Shown here one piece after another: positions 39,368 to 48,018 of a DNA stretch of 64,000 nt; positions within the stretch are counted from its first letter, which is position 1; each line of letters begins with the position of its first letter. The notes beneath the pieces were generated by a model. It saw only the letters and a list, made by a program, of their open reading frames with translations, made no database searches and was not told the origin of the DNA. Position numbers and translations under genes: made by a program. Source of the stretch: Natronorubrum halophilum (lineage in GTDB: Archaea > Halobacteriota > Halobacteria > Halobacteriales > Natrialbaceae); assembly GCF_003670115.1 (NCBI RefSeq), contig NZ_QQTY01000004.1, positions 62,001-126,000 on the forward strand, read 5' to 3'.

Positions 39368-40342
39368 TTAACACGAATCGAACTCGAACTCGCCGTTGAG
39401 CGCCATCGAGTGATCGTCGTAGTACGCGTAGAGGTTCTGTGGTGCGGTGTATCGCCCGCCGTAGTGGCCGACGGGTCCGTTCGTGTCGATGATGTTATCG
39501 TCGTAGTCCTCTGTGAATTTGAGGTCCTCACGTTCGAAAATGAGTTCATCATCGAGCCAGTACCGCACGATTCCGTCGGCGTTCGCCTCGCCGTCGGTGA
39601 GCGTATTCACGCACACGTAGTACTCGAAATCGTACCACACGCCGGGTTCGATCTCGGGCGATCCCTGCGCGTATTCCTCGCCGTCGATGAGGTACGTGTG
39701 ATCCCCGGTACCGTCGCCGTTACCCATGTGGTACGTGTTCGAGAGGAGGTGGAACGGACCGTTCGGATCAGCACCTCTGTCGGTCACGTACATGCGATTA
39801 CTCCAGCCGTTGGTTCCGTCGGGATCACCGCCGCCGGCGCTGCCTTCGCCGAGGGCGATCGCACAGTTCCAGAGCCGACAGTTCGACGGTGCATTGCGGC
39901 CGCCCATCGTCCAGTTGGTGTTGAGCGCGAAGTTGACGCGCCCGTTGAGTTCGAACAGTCCGCCCTCGAAGTCGTAGTGCGTGCTCACGCCCCAGTGTTC
40001 GTTTTCGTTGACCCGGAGCTGCAGGGCGCTCTCTCCGGACGCCGTCGGGTCGGAAACGATCGTCATGTTGTCGCGGTCGCCGTTCGACACGCGGTAGATC
40101 TCCTCCCAGCTGTCGTAGTCGTCGTAGTCGAGGTGGACGACCGAGTCCGGCCGGTCACAGCTCGCAGCCACGGCGTCGGCTCCGACGCCGGCCACGCCGA
40201 GCACGCTCCCAGCACCCACGAGCGTTCCCAGCTGTAGCGTCCGACGCCGCGTCATCCCGGCGCCGGTGGTCTTTTCGTTCGATTCACGTTCGGTCGCGTC
40301 TTCAGTCGCACGGTTCTCCGCGTCTGTGGTGTTCGTCGTCAT
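39368..40342 (-). CDS. Tat-secreted polysaccharide-lyase or lectin-like protein
   Basis: A 324-residue secreted protein. The signal TRRRTLQLGTLVGAGSVLG has the twin-arginine motif, with cleavage near AVAAS. The mature part is rich in Asp, Trp and Tyr and looks like a concanavalin-type beta-jellyroll as in polysaccharide lyases: VHLDYDDYDSWEEIYRV at the start, ELNGRVNFALNTNWTMGG, PGVWYDFEYYVCVNTLTDGE, and NGPVGHYGGRYTAPQNLYAY near the end. A carbohydrate substrate is likely but not known, and no catalytic site is certain. The ATG at 40342 is chosen because the upstream extension uses TTG. Confidence 0.6.
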   Translation of the reverse strand: MTTNTTDAENRATEDATERESNEKTTGAGMTRRRTLQLGTLVGAGSVLGVAGVGADAVAASCDRPDSVVHLDYDDYDSWEEIYRVSNGDRDNMTIVSDPTASGESALQLRVNENEHWGVSTHYDFEGGLFELNGRVNFALNTNWTMGGRNAPSNCRLWNCAIALGEGSAGGGDPDGTNGWSNRMYVTDRGADPNGPFHLLSNTYHMGNGDGTGDHTYLIDGEEYAQGSPEIEPGVWYDFEYYVCVNTLTDGEANADGIVRYWLDDELIFEREDLKFTEDYDDNIIDTNGPVGHYGGRYTAPQNLYAYYDDHSMALNGEFEFDSC

Positions 40343-40680
40343 CCATTCTGTCCCAGGTGACAATCGCTCATTGTATCGAATTTACTACGAATGTGCGGAT
40401 CGTTGTCAGGTATTCGCGCGGATAGTTGTCGAACGCGGAACAGTCGTAGTGCCGTGACTACTTCGTCAGTTCAGTCGACGATTCGATACCGGTCAGCGAC
40501 GGTCGCCTACTCGACGTTCGTTCGGTACGTAAAGAGTGAGCGAGTCGAATAACGGACGTCGAGACGGTCAGCACGCGCCACGAGAACGCACGGCTTACTG
40601 CCGCGACGGGACGGTTGCGAACGAACAACAGTAGACAGCCGCTCCCTTATCGGCGACTTCGACGCGCGAGCGAGACCCAG
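40343..40680. other. Intergenic region without a recognisable gene
   Basis: This 338-bp stretch between two leftward genes holds the presumed promoter of the secreted protein. I see no frame with convincing codon use, RNA gene or strong repeat. A modest A+T-rich patch lies at about 40370-40400, near the likely promoter. Confidence 0.5.
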
Positions 40681-41388
40681 TTACGATTCGTCTCGCTCTC
40701 GCAACTCTTCGCTCGCCTCCCGCACCTCTCGCATCACGCTCGAGATCCGGTCTTCGGCCTCGAGTTCCTCCTCGACGGAGAGGTCGACGCCCTCGACCTC
40801 GAGCAAGAACTTGGCGACCTCGGTCGACTCGTACATGACGTCGTCGAGTTCCTCGGCGGTGAAGAAGTCGCACATCGCGCCGTAGAGGAAGGTCGCACCG
40901 GCCTTGCGCACCTTCTCCTCGAAGGACGCGCGGGCCTGGTTGACCGCCTGAGGCGTGTACGTGTCGGTCATGAAGGGGACGAGTTCGGGCAGGTTCTCGC
41001 CGATCTTGGTCATCTCGACGCCGGTCTCGGTCCGGAAGTCCGAACAGAGCCGGGCGATAGCCCACTCGCGGGCGGTGACGTAGGTCCGATCGCGCAGGAA
41101 CTCGTTGACTCGGTCGTACTGCGCGCCGTCCATCTTCGTGAAACGGGCGTACTTCTGAACGTCTTCGGGAACGTCGTTCTCCTGTGGTTCGGGATCCGGA
41201 ACGCCCGGCATCGACGCGTCGTCATCGTCCGCGGACGCCGCCTGCTGGTCGCCGTCTACGACGGGGCCGCCGCCATCCGTCGCGGATTCTGCGTCGTCGT
41301 CGCTCGAGTCATCGTCCGTTCCGGCCGCCCCATCGGATCGTTCCGGGCGGTCGGCGTCGGAACGATCGACCGTCTCGTTGCCGTCCAT
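40681..41388 (-). CDS. DUF5806-family haloarchaeal protein
   Basis: A 235-residue protein. The first 65 residues are an acidic, disordered tail (DDDSSDDDAESATDGGG). The folded part is helical: VQKYARFTKMDGAQYDRVNE, FLRDRTYVTAREWAIARLCS then DFRTETGVEMTKIGENLPEL, and a C-terminal EVAKFLLEVEGVDLSVEEEL. This is the DUF5806 pattern, conserved across haloarchaea and without an assigned function. Cytoplasmic. It lies between a secreted protein and a truncated beta-propeller gene, all leftward but widely spaced. Confidence 0.8.
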   Translation of the reverse strand: MDGNETVDRSDADRPERSDGAAGTDDDSSDDDAESATDGGGPVVDGDQQAASADDDDASMPGVPDPEPQENDVPEDVQKYARFTKMDGAQYDRVNEFLRDRTYVTAREWAIARLCSDFRTETGVEMTKIGENLPELVPFMTDTYTPQAVNQARASFEEKVRKAGATFLYGAMCDFFTAEELDDVMYESTEVAKFLLEVEGVDLSVEEELEAEDRISSVMREVREASEELRERDES

Positions 41389-41479
41389 GGAGGGCCATTA
41401 CCAAACGTGGGGCAAAAGGGTTCCCCTCCCCTCGAGCGGTCGAGACCATCCGATTGGAAGACGGTGATCGAATCGGATC

Positions 41480-42403
41480 CTACAGCTCGAGTCGCGTTTC
41501 GACCTTCCAGGTCGTCTCGTCGAGGACGACCGCCTCGTCCTCGCCGAAGACGTAGAGGTAGTCATCGACGTACATCGCTCGCGTTCCGGAGCCACCGACG
41601 TCGACGCGGGCGGCGGTGTAGACGGCGTCGGCGTCGGTGTCTACGGTCGGGCGAATCACGTCGGTGCACTCGATGGCCCGATCGCCGTAGGGCTCGATCG
41701 GACAGGGATCGCCGCCCGGCCGGTCGACGAGGACGAGGTAGAGGTCACCGTCGTACAGCCGAGCCGTGTCGATCCGGGCCTCGAGGTCCTTTCTCCACTC
41801 CCCCTCGGGATCGCCGGGATCGCTCACGTCGTAGCCGGCGGCTTCCTCCTGGCCGAGGACGACCAGCGTGTCACCCGCGAGGAGGAGGTCGCCGGAGAGC
41901 GGAATCGAGCCCACGGCCTCGGGGTCGTCGGGATCGCTCACGTCGACGATCGACGTCTCGTCCCACCGCGACGCGTACCGATGGGCGGCGTAGTACACCG
42001 ACTCACCGTCGGTCTTCAGGACGTCCGGTTCGTCGAGGGCCGCTTCCTGGACGTTCGTCTCGGAGTGTCGCGGCGTTCGGTCGCCATCCGTCGAAGACCA
42101 CGTCGCGTCCGCATCGACGGTGGCTCCGTCGGAGGCCACCTCCGCGTCGTCCTCCACCTCGAGCGTCATATCGCCCCTCGTCGGGACGACCCGCGACTGG
42201 TCGTCGAAGTACTCGACAAACGCGTCCTCGGACGCGAAGGTCGTCAGTTCGGGATCGCTCACGCCGTCGATTCGATCGCCGCCCCGCTCGAGGTCAGCGT
42301 CGGCGAAACCCCCGCCGAACACCCCCGTGAATCCGGCTCCGACGAGCGACCCCACGAGCAGTGCGACGAGGGCGACCGTCAGCAGTCTCGTTCGTTCACG
42401 CAT
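41480..42403 (-). CDS. Secreted beta-propeller domain protein (short form)
   Basis: A 307-residue secreted protein. A Sec signal or anchor (MRERTRLLTVALVALLVGSLVGAG first 20 shown by residues 1-24) is followed by an acidic segment and the beta-propeller signature NVQEAALDEPDVLKTDGESV (about 117-136), then blades such as IVDVSDPDDPEAVGSIPLSG and DLLLAGDTLVVLGQ. Full haloarchaeal members of this family (PF09826 type) are about twice as long; this one stops after about half of the propeller. It may be a natural short form or a truncated gene. The function of the family is unknown. Confidence 0.7.
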   Translation of the reverse strand: MRERTRLLTVALVALLVGSLVGAGFTGVFGGGFADADLERGGDRIDGVSDPELTTFASEDAFVEYFDDQSRVVPTRGDMTLEVEDDAEVASDGATVDADATWSSTDGDRTPRHSETNVQEAALDEPDVLKTDGESVYYAAHRYASRWDETSIVDVSDPDDPEAVGSIPLSGDLLLAGDTLVVLGQEEAAGYDVSDPGDPEGEWRKDLEARIDTARLYDGDLYLVLVDRPGGDPCPIEPYGDRAIECTDVIRPTVDTDADAVYTAARVDVGGSGTRAMYVDDYLYVFGEDEAVVLDETTWKVETRLEL

Positions 42404-42680
42404 ACTCCAGCGAACAGGTCACTGAACTAAGGTCCCGTCGGTAGGTGAAACGTCATTTTCACCCACCGCGATATCGAACGCCGCTACGATCGGAGTCGTC
42501 GACCGGCAACGCCGCCGATCGCACGACGGCTGTTCGATCAGTGTACAAACAATTTCGGGAGTAAGGGGCGGTTTCCGTCTCGGCGATCGGGAGCGATCGG
42601 TCCGGTTCGAACGCGTAAACGCTTCTCCCGTCCTCGAGAGTTCTGGGCGTTTTAAGATGATAAAGACCATACGATACTGC

Positions 42681-43817
42681 ATGTCACAGACGCCAGTTAT
42701 CGCGGCCGCGTATCGCACTCCGCAGGGGAAAGAGGACGGCGTGTACGCCGACGTCCGCAGCGAGGATCTCTCGGTCCCGCTGGTCGACGAGATCCTCGCG
42801 GAGACCGGCCTTTCGGGCGACGATATCGACGACCTGATGTGGGGTTGTGCCCAGCAGCGCAGCGAACAGGACAACAACCTCGCCCGCGTCATCGCCCTGC
42901 TCTCGGAACTCGGCGAGAGCGTCCCAGCGACCACGATCAACCGCTGGTGTGCTTCCTCGATGCAGTCGGTCATCTCCGCGTCCGACGCCATCGCCGCGGG
43001 CAACCGCGACGCCATCATCGCCGGCGGCGTCGAGAGCATGAGTCGCGTCCCGATGGGCGAGGGGATGTCCGATATCCACCCCCGTCTAGCGGAACTGTAC
43101 AACGTCGGCGAACTCCAGATGGGGATGACCGCCGAGAAGGTCGCCGAGGAGTACGGTATCAGCCGCGAGGAACAGGACGAGTACGCCGCCCGGAGCCAAC
43201 AAAACGCCGCCGAAGCCACCGAGGAGGGCCGCTTCGACGACGAGATCGTTCCGATCGAGACCGAAGACGGCACCGTCACCGAAGACGAGGGCATCCGCCC
43301 CGGAACGACCGCCGAAAAGCTCGCCGGCCTGCCGACCGTCTTCAAGTCCGACGGAACCGTCACGCCCGGCAACGCCTCCCAGATCTCCGACGGCGCGTCC
43401 GCGCTGCTCGTCACCAGCGAGGCGTTCGCCGAGGAGCACGACCTCGAGATCATGGCCGAAGTCGGCATGAACAACGTTGCCGGCGTCGACCCGACCGTCA
43501 TGGGTATCGGGCCGGTCCCGGCGACGAAGGGGCTGCTCGAGCGTAACGGTCGCGACATCGACGAGTACGATCTGGTCGAACTCAACGAGGCCTTCGCGAG
43601 CCAGTCGGTCTACTCGCGCGACGAACTCGGCGTCGATCCCGACGTCTTCAACGTCAACGGCGGCGCGATCGCCATCGGCCACCCGCTAGGTGCCTCCGGC
43701 GCTCGCCTGCCGGTGACGCTGATTCACGAACTGCAAAAGCGCGGCGGCGGCCTCGGTCTGGCGACGCTCTGCGTCGGCTTCGGTCAGGGTGCGGCGATCG
43801 AGTTCGACGTCAACTGA
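42681..43817 (+). CDS. Thiolase (acetyl-CoA C-acyltransferase)
   Basis: A 378-residue thiolase. The nucleophile C90 lies in [13 protein letters not shown], the second active-site block [13 protein letters not shown] carries the catalytic His, and TLCVGFGQG near the C-terminus has the second cysteine. NGxxAIGHP and CxG are intact, so it should be active. It could condense acetyl-CoA units or cleave 3-ketoacyl-CoA in beta-oxidation; an acyl-CoA ligase lies at 58.9 kb but no beta-oxidation cluster is present here. The ATG at 42681 gives the usual [14 protein letters not shown] start. Its 3' end is duplicated just downstream. Confidence 0.92.
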   Translation: MSQTPVIAAAYRTPQGKEDGVYADVRSEDLSVPLVDEILAETGLSGDDIDDLMWGCAQQRSEQDNNLARVIALLSELGESVPATTINRWCASSMQSVISASDAIAAGNRDAIIAGGVESMSRVPMGEGMSDIHPRLAELYNVGELQMGMTAEKVAEEYGISREEQDEYAARSQQNAAEATEEGRFDDEIVPIETEDGTVTEDEGIRPGTTAEKLAGLPTVFKSDGTVTPGNASQISDGASALLVTSEAFAEEHDLEIMAEVGMNNVAGVDPTVMGIGPVPATKGLLERNGRDIDEYDLVELNEAFASQSVYSRDELGVDPDVFNVNGGAIAIGHPLGASGARLPVTLIHELQKRGGGLGLATLCVGFGQGAAIEFDVN

Positions 43818-44042
43818 GGCGCGGTTCGGAACGACTATCGGGAGTGAGAACCGCGAAGCGCGAGCGGAGAACGCAGTGATCCGTGAGCAGCGGTTGCTAG
43901 GCCTTTTGGTCTCTTCGCGAACGAAGTGAGCGAAGGTCAGCGAGAGTTCTACTCTCGCCAGACAGGTTTTGCGAGGGAAACCGCGAGCGAGGTGACCGAG
44001 ACAAAAGGTGGTCGTGCCAGGGTGCGGCGATCGAGTTCGACG
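43785..44042. repeat. 25-bp direct repeats flanking a palindrome-rich insert after the thiolase gene
   Basis: The 25 bp at 43785-43809 (last codons of the thiolase gene) recur exactly at 44018-44042. The 208 bp between them is non-coding and palindromic: GCGAGAGT (43940-43947) pairs with ACTCTCGC (43951-43958), and CCTTTTGGTCTC near 43902 is matched by GAGACAAAAGG near 43999 with one bulged base. The layout suggests insertion of a small MITE-like element or a slippage duplication. Confidence 0.75.
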
Positions 44043-44100
44043 GGTGACCGTCGCTCGAGAAAGGGTGAACGCTTCTATGGCTGTCCGTCGTACCCGGGCT

Positions 44101-44589
44101 ATGGAGCCAACGCCACTGGATCGCATCGACAAGCGAATCCTCCACGCCCTACAGGACGACGCCCGCAGCGTCACCACGACGGAACTCGCCGACGCACTCG
44201 AGGTGTCGCCGAGTACCGTCAGGAACCGGATCGACCACCTCGAGCGCGACGGGATCATCACCGGCTACCGGGCGACCGTCGATTACGGGCGAGCGGGATT
44301 CCCGCTGCAGGTAGTGATCGTGGGTACCGCGGACGTCGCAGAACGCGAGGAGGTCGCAGCGAAGGCCTGCGAGGTTCCGAACGTCGTGAACGTCCGAGAG
44401 CTGATGTTCGGCGAAAACAACCTCCTCGTGAAAGCCGTCGGGAAAACCAGCGGCGATCTCACGCGCGTCGCCAAGGCGCTCACCGAACTCGACGTGACGG
44501 TGCGAAAGAAGATTCTGGTCAAGGATGAGCAGTTCGAACCGCTCACTGCGTTTCGACCCGACACGGAACAGATGGTACACGATCTGTGA
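44101..44589 (+). CDS. Lrp/AsnC-family transcription regulator
   Basis: A 162-residue regulator. The helix-turn-helix is at about 5-55 (LDRIDKRILHALQDDARSVT, then STVRNRIDHLERDGIITGYR). A RAM-like ligand domain follows (about 70-150), with VVIVGTADVAEREEVAAKAC then VPNVVNVRELMFGENNLLVK. These proteins bind amino acids or other metabolites and act as dimers or octamers. It follows the thiolase gene beyond the repeat insert but is unlikely to be co-transcribed. Its target genes are unknown. Confidence 0.9.
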   Translation: MEPTPLDRIDKRILHALQDDARSVTTTELADALEVSPSTVRNRIDHLERDGIITGYRATVDYGRAGFPLQVVIVGTADVAEREEVAAKACEVPNVVNVRELMFGENNLLVKAVGKTSGDLTRVAKALTELDVTVRKKILVKDEQFEPLTAFRPDTEQMVHDL

Positions 44590-44724
44590 TGGGTTTGCGA
44601 ATGCGCGAGCGAGGCGGAGATCGAATACGGATATCACAGCAACTGGCGCTCACCCGTCAAAAACGCCTATGTGATCGAAAGCAGTCCGTCTACCCGTAGT
44701 CGCTCGCTCGAGCGGGACGTGAGT

Positions 44725-45192
44725 ATGAACACGAAAAGATATCAGGCGGTAGCGGAAGATAGCTCTCGAACGAACGGACGCGAGTCCCCCGAAGAACACG
44801 AGCAGCCGCCGATCGAGTGGCTGCTCGAGGTCCTGGTCGACCCGGCACGTCGCCGACTTCTCGAAACGCTGCGGACGGGAACGGACGGGCAGCTCATCGA
44901 CGGGCTGCTCGAGCCGGTCCGTGAACGCGACGACCAGACACAAACGGAGCTGCGGGCCGTGCTGTACCACCAGCAACTTCCCAAACTCGAGGACGTCGGA
45001 CTGGTAGAGATCGACTGGGATCGAAAGCTGATCTACTACCGCCCCGACGCGCGCATCGAGGCGTTGTTAGACGCCATTTCGGCGGTCTCGACTGAGTGGG
45101 AGTCGCTCGAACAACCGCGGCCGACGACCGGAAATAGCGATTTCGTTGATCGAGTCCGCCGGGCGCTCGCCTCGCTGCGACGGGGCCGGTGA
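44725..45192 (+). CDS. Winged helix regulator (DUF7344-like)
   Basis: A 155-residue protein. The recognition region is WLLEVLVDPARRRLLETLRT followed by TELRAVLYHQQLPKLEDVGL and the wing VEIDWDRKLIYYRPDARIEA, the DUF7344 arrangement also seen at 32260. The N-terminal 30 residues are polar and probably disordered. It is rightward, following the Lrp-type regulator by 135 bp. Its target is unknown, but such proteins often control membrane or stress genes nearby, such as the membrane protein at 45287. Confidence 0.78.
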   Translation: MNTKRYQAVAEDSSRTNGRESPEEHEQPPIEWLLEVLVDPARRRLLETLRTGTDGQLIDGLLEPVRERDDQTQTELRAVLYHQQLPKLEDVGLVEIDWDRKLIYYRPDARIEALLDAISAVSTEWESLEQPRPTTGNSDFVDRVRRALASLRRGR

Positions 45193-45286
45193 TCGGAAAC
45201 GGCGGTCGGCCGTCGTCGACACCACCCGCTGTACCGAGATCCGTCGCGTAGCCGGCCGTTTTGTACCTGCGGGACGTACGTCCGGT

Positions 45287-45679
45287 ATGAGCACGATACT
45301 GCTGATAGCGGTCGTCGGGATTCCGCTCGCCTGGCACCTCGCGCTCACCGCGTTCACCTACTACGACGCCGGAAACGTCGGGCTCGAGCCGCCGAAGAAG
45401 TGGGCGGCGATCACCTTCTGCATCCCGCTGTTTGGCTTTTTCATCTATCTCTTCGAGCGTAGCGAACTCGACTACGATCCGGAAACCGATCCCTACCGCG
45501 GGAACAACTACAACATCCACCCCTCGAGAGCCGACGACGCGCCGCTGCCGTCTCGCGGCGACGACCGTCTGGACCCGGACAAGGTCGACTGGGACGGCAC
45601 GGACGATTCGGGATGGAGCGACCGCGGAGACGGGCGGGGAGCCCGAAACGACGAATCCGACGAGGACGAATCCCGATAG
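45287..45679 (+). CDS. Two-helix membrane protein with acidic tail
   Basis: A 130-residue protein. Helices at about 3-23 (LLIAVVGIPLAWHLALTAF) and 38-56 (WAAITFCIPLFGFFIYLF) are followed by an ER-type polar tail rich in Asp and Arg (about 60-130, ending NDESDEDESR). The second helix with its aromatic ending resembles the PLDc_N-type membrane module, but no enzyme domain is attached. Common in haloarchaea and uncharacterised. It converges on eutA with a 16-bp gap. Confidence 0.7.
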   Translation: MSTILLIAVVGIPLAWHLALTAFTYYDAGNVGLEPPKKWAAITFCIPLFGFFIYLFERSELDYDPETDPYRGNNYNIHPSRADDAPLPSRGDDRLDPDKVDWDGTDDSGWSDRGDGRGARNDESDEDESR

Positions 45680-45695
45680 CGACCGAACGCCGGCA

Positions 45696-47165
45696 TTACC
45701 CCCCGAACGCCAGCGTCTTCACGACGACGGGAACGCTCTCGCCGCCCGATATCGGTTCGCCGACGTCGAGGAAGTCGCCGTCGCGGACAACGAGTTCGTC
45801 GAGGACGAGGAGGGAACGATCCGTTCGGCGGCGGAGCACCTGTCCGAGCACCTTCGCGCAGTTCTGCCGCGTGACGACGACGACCGCGAGCGACGGCGAA
45901 AGCGCCGCGAGCGCGGGGGCGAGCGCGTCGGCGACCGCTCGCAGTCGGTCGTACGCGAGCGGCCCGACGTCGTCGATCGAGAGCGCGACCGCGTCGACCT
46001 CGTCGGGATCGTGACGCTCGAGTAATCGACCAACGCGCTCCTCGAAGCGTCGCTCGAGCGCCGCATCCGAACACTCGGAGACGCCCGGAACCGCCGAAAC
46101 GGGCACGTTTCGCAGCGGGAGCATCGATCGCTCGAGCGAGACGGTCCGGCCGCTGAGCGTCGTCGACTCCGTTCCGGCACCGACGACGGTCGCCCGGATG
46201 TCCTCCGCGGACTCGCACACCGGCCACGATCGGACCTGCGGGTGATCCGCGAGTGCAGCCGCCAGGGAACCGCCGAGATCGCCCCACGCGAACGGGTCGT
46301 CGGGCGGCGATTCGACGAGTCGACCGACGCCGCCGCTGAAAACGACGCCGTCCAGCGCGAGCGACTCGTCGGGGAGGTGGCCGATCGCGAGGGCTCGAGT
46401 GAGATCGTCGAACGGCGGCCCCGTACAGAGATCGACGATCCGATCGGCCATCGCAGCGACCAGTTTCTCGAGGGCGGACTCGACGGGAGACGTGCCCGTC
46501 TCGATCGGCAGGTCGAGTGCCTCCACGAGCGTTCGAGCGGGCGACGAGAGGGAGACGACGCGTCGCCGGTCGTCGAACGCGACGAGCCGGCCGCCGACGT
46601 CGAGACAGCGGGTTTCCCTGACCGTGACACCGTCGCTGTCGGCGCCGGTCCCGTCCCCACCGGAGTCGTTCCCGTCGAAGATCGCAACGTTGGTCGTTCC
46701 GCCGCCGACGTCGACGTTGGCGACCAGTCCACCCGTCTCTCCGGCGCGAGCCGCCGCGCCGGAGCCCCGCCCCGCGAGGACCGCCTCGAGCGACGCGCCG
46801 GCCGTCGCGGCGACGAACCGGCCGGCGTCTTCGGCCAGTTGGTGGACGAGCGGCTCGGCGTTCGCCCGACGGGCGGTCTCGCCGGTGACGATGACGGCCC
46901 CCGTATCGATTTCGTCGGGCGTGACGCCCGCCGCCTCGAGGTCGCGGCCGACGAGCGCGGCGACTCGATCGACGTCGATCGTCTCCGGATCGAGCAGCGG
47001 CGTCTCGCGAACCGCGCCCCGATACACGATCTCGCGGTCCGCGATTTCGGGACCGGCGGCTCCACCGGGCGGCGTCTCGACGCGGAGGCGACTGATAACG
47101 GCGTGCGTGGTGGTCGTCCCGACGTCAACGCCGATACTGGTGAGCGTTCCACGGGAGTCGGTCAT
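45696..47165 (-). CDS. eutA: Ethanolamine ammonia-lyase reactivating factor EutA
   Basis: A 489-residue actin-fold ATPase that would replace damaged adenosylcobalamin in EutBC. The phosphate-1 loop GVDVGTTTTHAVISR is at about 12-26, the second ATP site VANVDVGGGTTNVAIFDG is near 170, and VFSGGVGRLV lies near 293. This matches EutA rather than the 2-methyl or diol dehydratase reactivases. It is the third gene of eutBCA. Haloarchaea lack a bacterial-type microcompartment, and none of its genes is in sight. The ATG at 47165 is preferred because the long upstream extension is antisense to eutC. Confidence 0.88.
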   Translation of the reverse strand: MTDSRGTLTSIGVDVGTTTTHAVISRLRVETPPGGAAGPEIADREIVYRGAVRETPLLDPETIDVDRVAALVGRDLEAAGVTPDEIDTGAVIVTGETARRANAEPLVHQLAEDAGRFVAATAGASLEAVLAGRGSGAAARAGETGGLVANVDVGGGTTNVAIFDGNDSGGDGTGADSDGVTVRETRCLDVGGRLVAFDDRRRVVSLSSPARTLVEALDLPIETGTSPVESALEKLVAAMADRIVDLCTGPPFDDLTRALAIGHLPDESLALDGVVFSGGVGRLVESPPDDPFAWGDLGGSLAAALADHPQVRSWPVCESAEDIRATVVGAGTESTTLSGRTVSLERSMLPLRNVPVSAVPGVSECSDAALERRFEERVGRLLERHDPDEVDAVALSIDDVGPLAYDRLRAVADALAPALAALSPSLAVVVVTRQNCAKVLGQVLRRRTDRSLLVLDELVVRDGDFLDVGEPISGGESVPVVVKTLAFGG

Positions 47166-47179
47166 GGGTGCCGTCCCCG

Positions 47180-48016
47180 TTACTCCGCCGTGAACTCGCG
47201 GTCGTCTTCGCGAAGGTCGATGCCGCTGGCCTCCCGCTCGAGCATCTCGGCGAGCAGGTCGACGAGTTCGGCACCGGCCTCGACCGGCGGTACCCCGCCG
47301 TCGTGGATGTTCGAGACGACGGACTTCTTCGCCGTCGGGAGTCCGCGCTCCGGACCGTAGACGAGGTACGCGCTCAGGCTTTCGGCGGTTCTGAGGCCGG
47401 GACGTTCCCCGATGAGCGTGACGCAGCAGTCGGCCTCGAGTTCCTCGCCGATCGCGTCCATGGCGTCGACGCGGCCGAACTCGACGAAAACCGGCGTGCC
47501 GACGTCGACGTCGCGGGCCTCGAGGCCGTCCCGCAGGACCGCCAATAGCTCCGGAACGTTCGTCTCGACGGCCGTCGAGGAGAGCCCGTCGCTGACGACG
47601 ATCTGGACATCGGGTGCGTGCTCGCACTCGTCTCGGAGCCGCTCGAGGCTCTCGTCGGCGAGTTCCCGCCCGAGATCGGGACGGGCCAGATACTGGTCCG
47701 TATCCGCGACTCGCGTTCGCAGCGGTACCAGCCCGAGGTCGTCGATGGTGGCGTCGTCGACCCGGGAGTGGACCGCGTCGCGTGCGACGCCGTGGTCCGC
47801 GCGGAACTCGAGGAGGCTGTCCGTCGTGGGTCGCGGGCCGGCGCGGCCCACGCCCAGACGTGTGGGGGTTCGATCGGCGATGCGACGGCGCAGTTCGTCG
47901 TCCTGCTCGTCGTGGCCCGCAGTCGACGCACCGTCCTGCTCGTTGCCCGAGTCGGTTACGTCAGTAGGGTCATCGGTCGAATCGGCGTCGTGGGTTCGAT
48001 TGGAATCTGATGCCAT
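47180..48016 (-). CDS. eutC: Ethanolamine ammonia-lyase small subunit EutC
   Basis: A 278-residue light chain of adenosylcobalamin-dependent ethanolamine ammonia-lyase. An acidic haloarchaeal N-terminal tail (about 1-40) precedes the family core: RIADRTPTRLGVGRAGPRPT, LEFRADHGVARDAVHSRVDD, QIVVSDGLSSTAVETN, and VTLIGERPGLRTAESLSAYL, the last two being typical of EutC. GTG at 48022 would overlap the eutB stop; the ATG at 48016 follows it by two bases and is chosen. With EutB it forms the catalytic core that splits ethanolamine into acetaldehyde and ammonia. Confidence 0.9.
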   Translation of the reverse strand: MASDSNRTHDADSTDDPTDVTDSGNEQDGASTAGHDEQDDELRRRIADRTPTRLGVGRAGPRPTTDSLLEFRADHGVARDAVHSRVDDATIDDLGLVPLRTRVADTDQYLARPDLGRELADESLERLRDECEHAPDVQIVVSDGLSSTAVETNVPELLAVLRDGLEARDVDVGTPVFVEFGRVDAMDAIGEELEADCCVTLIGERPGLRTAESLSAYLVYGPERGLPTAKKSVVSNIHDGGVPPVEAGAELVDLLAEMLEREASGIDLREDDREFTAE

Positions 48017-48018
48017 GG

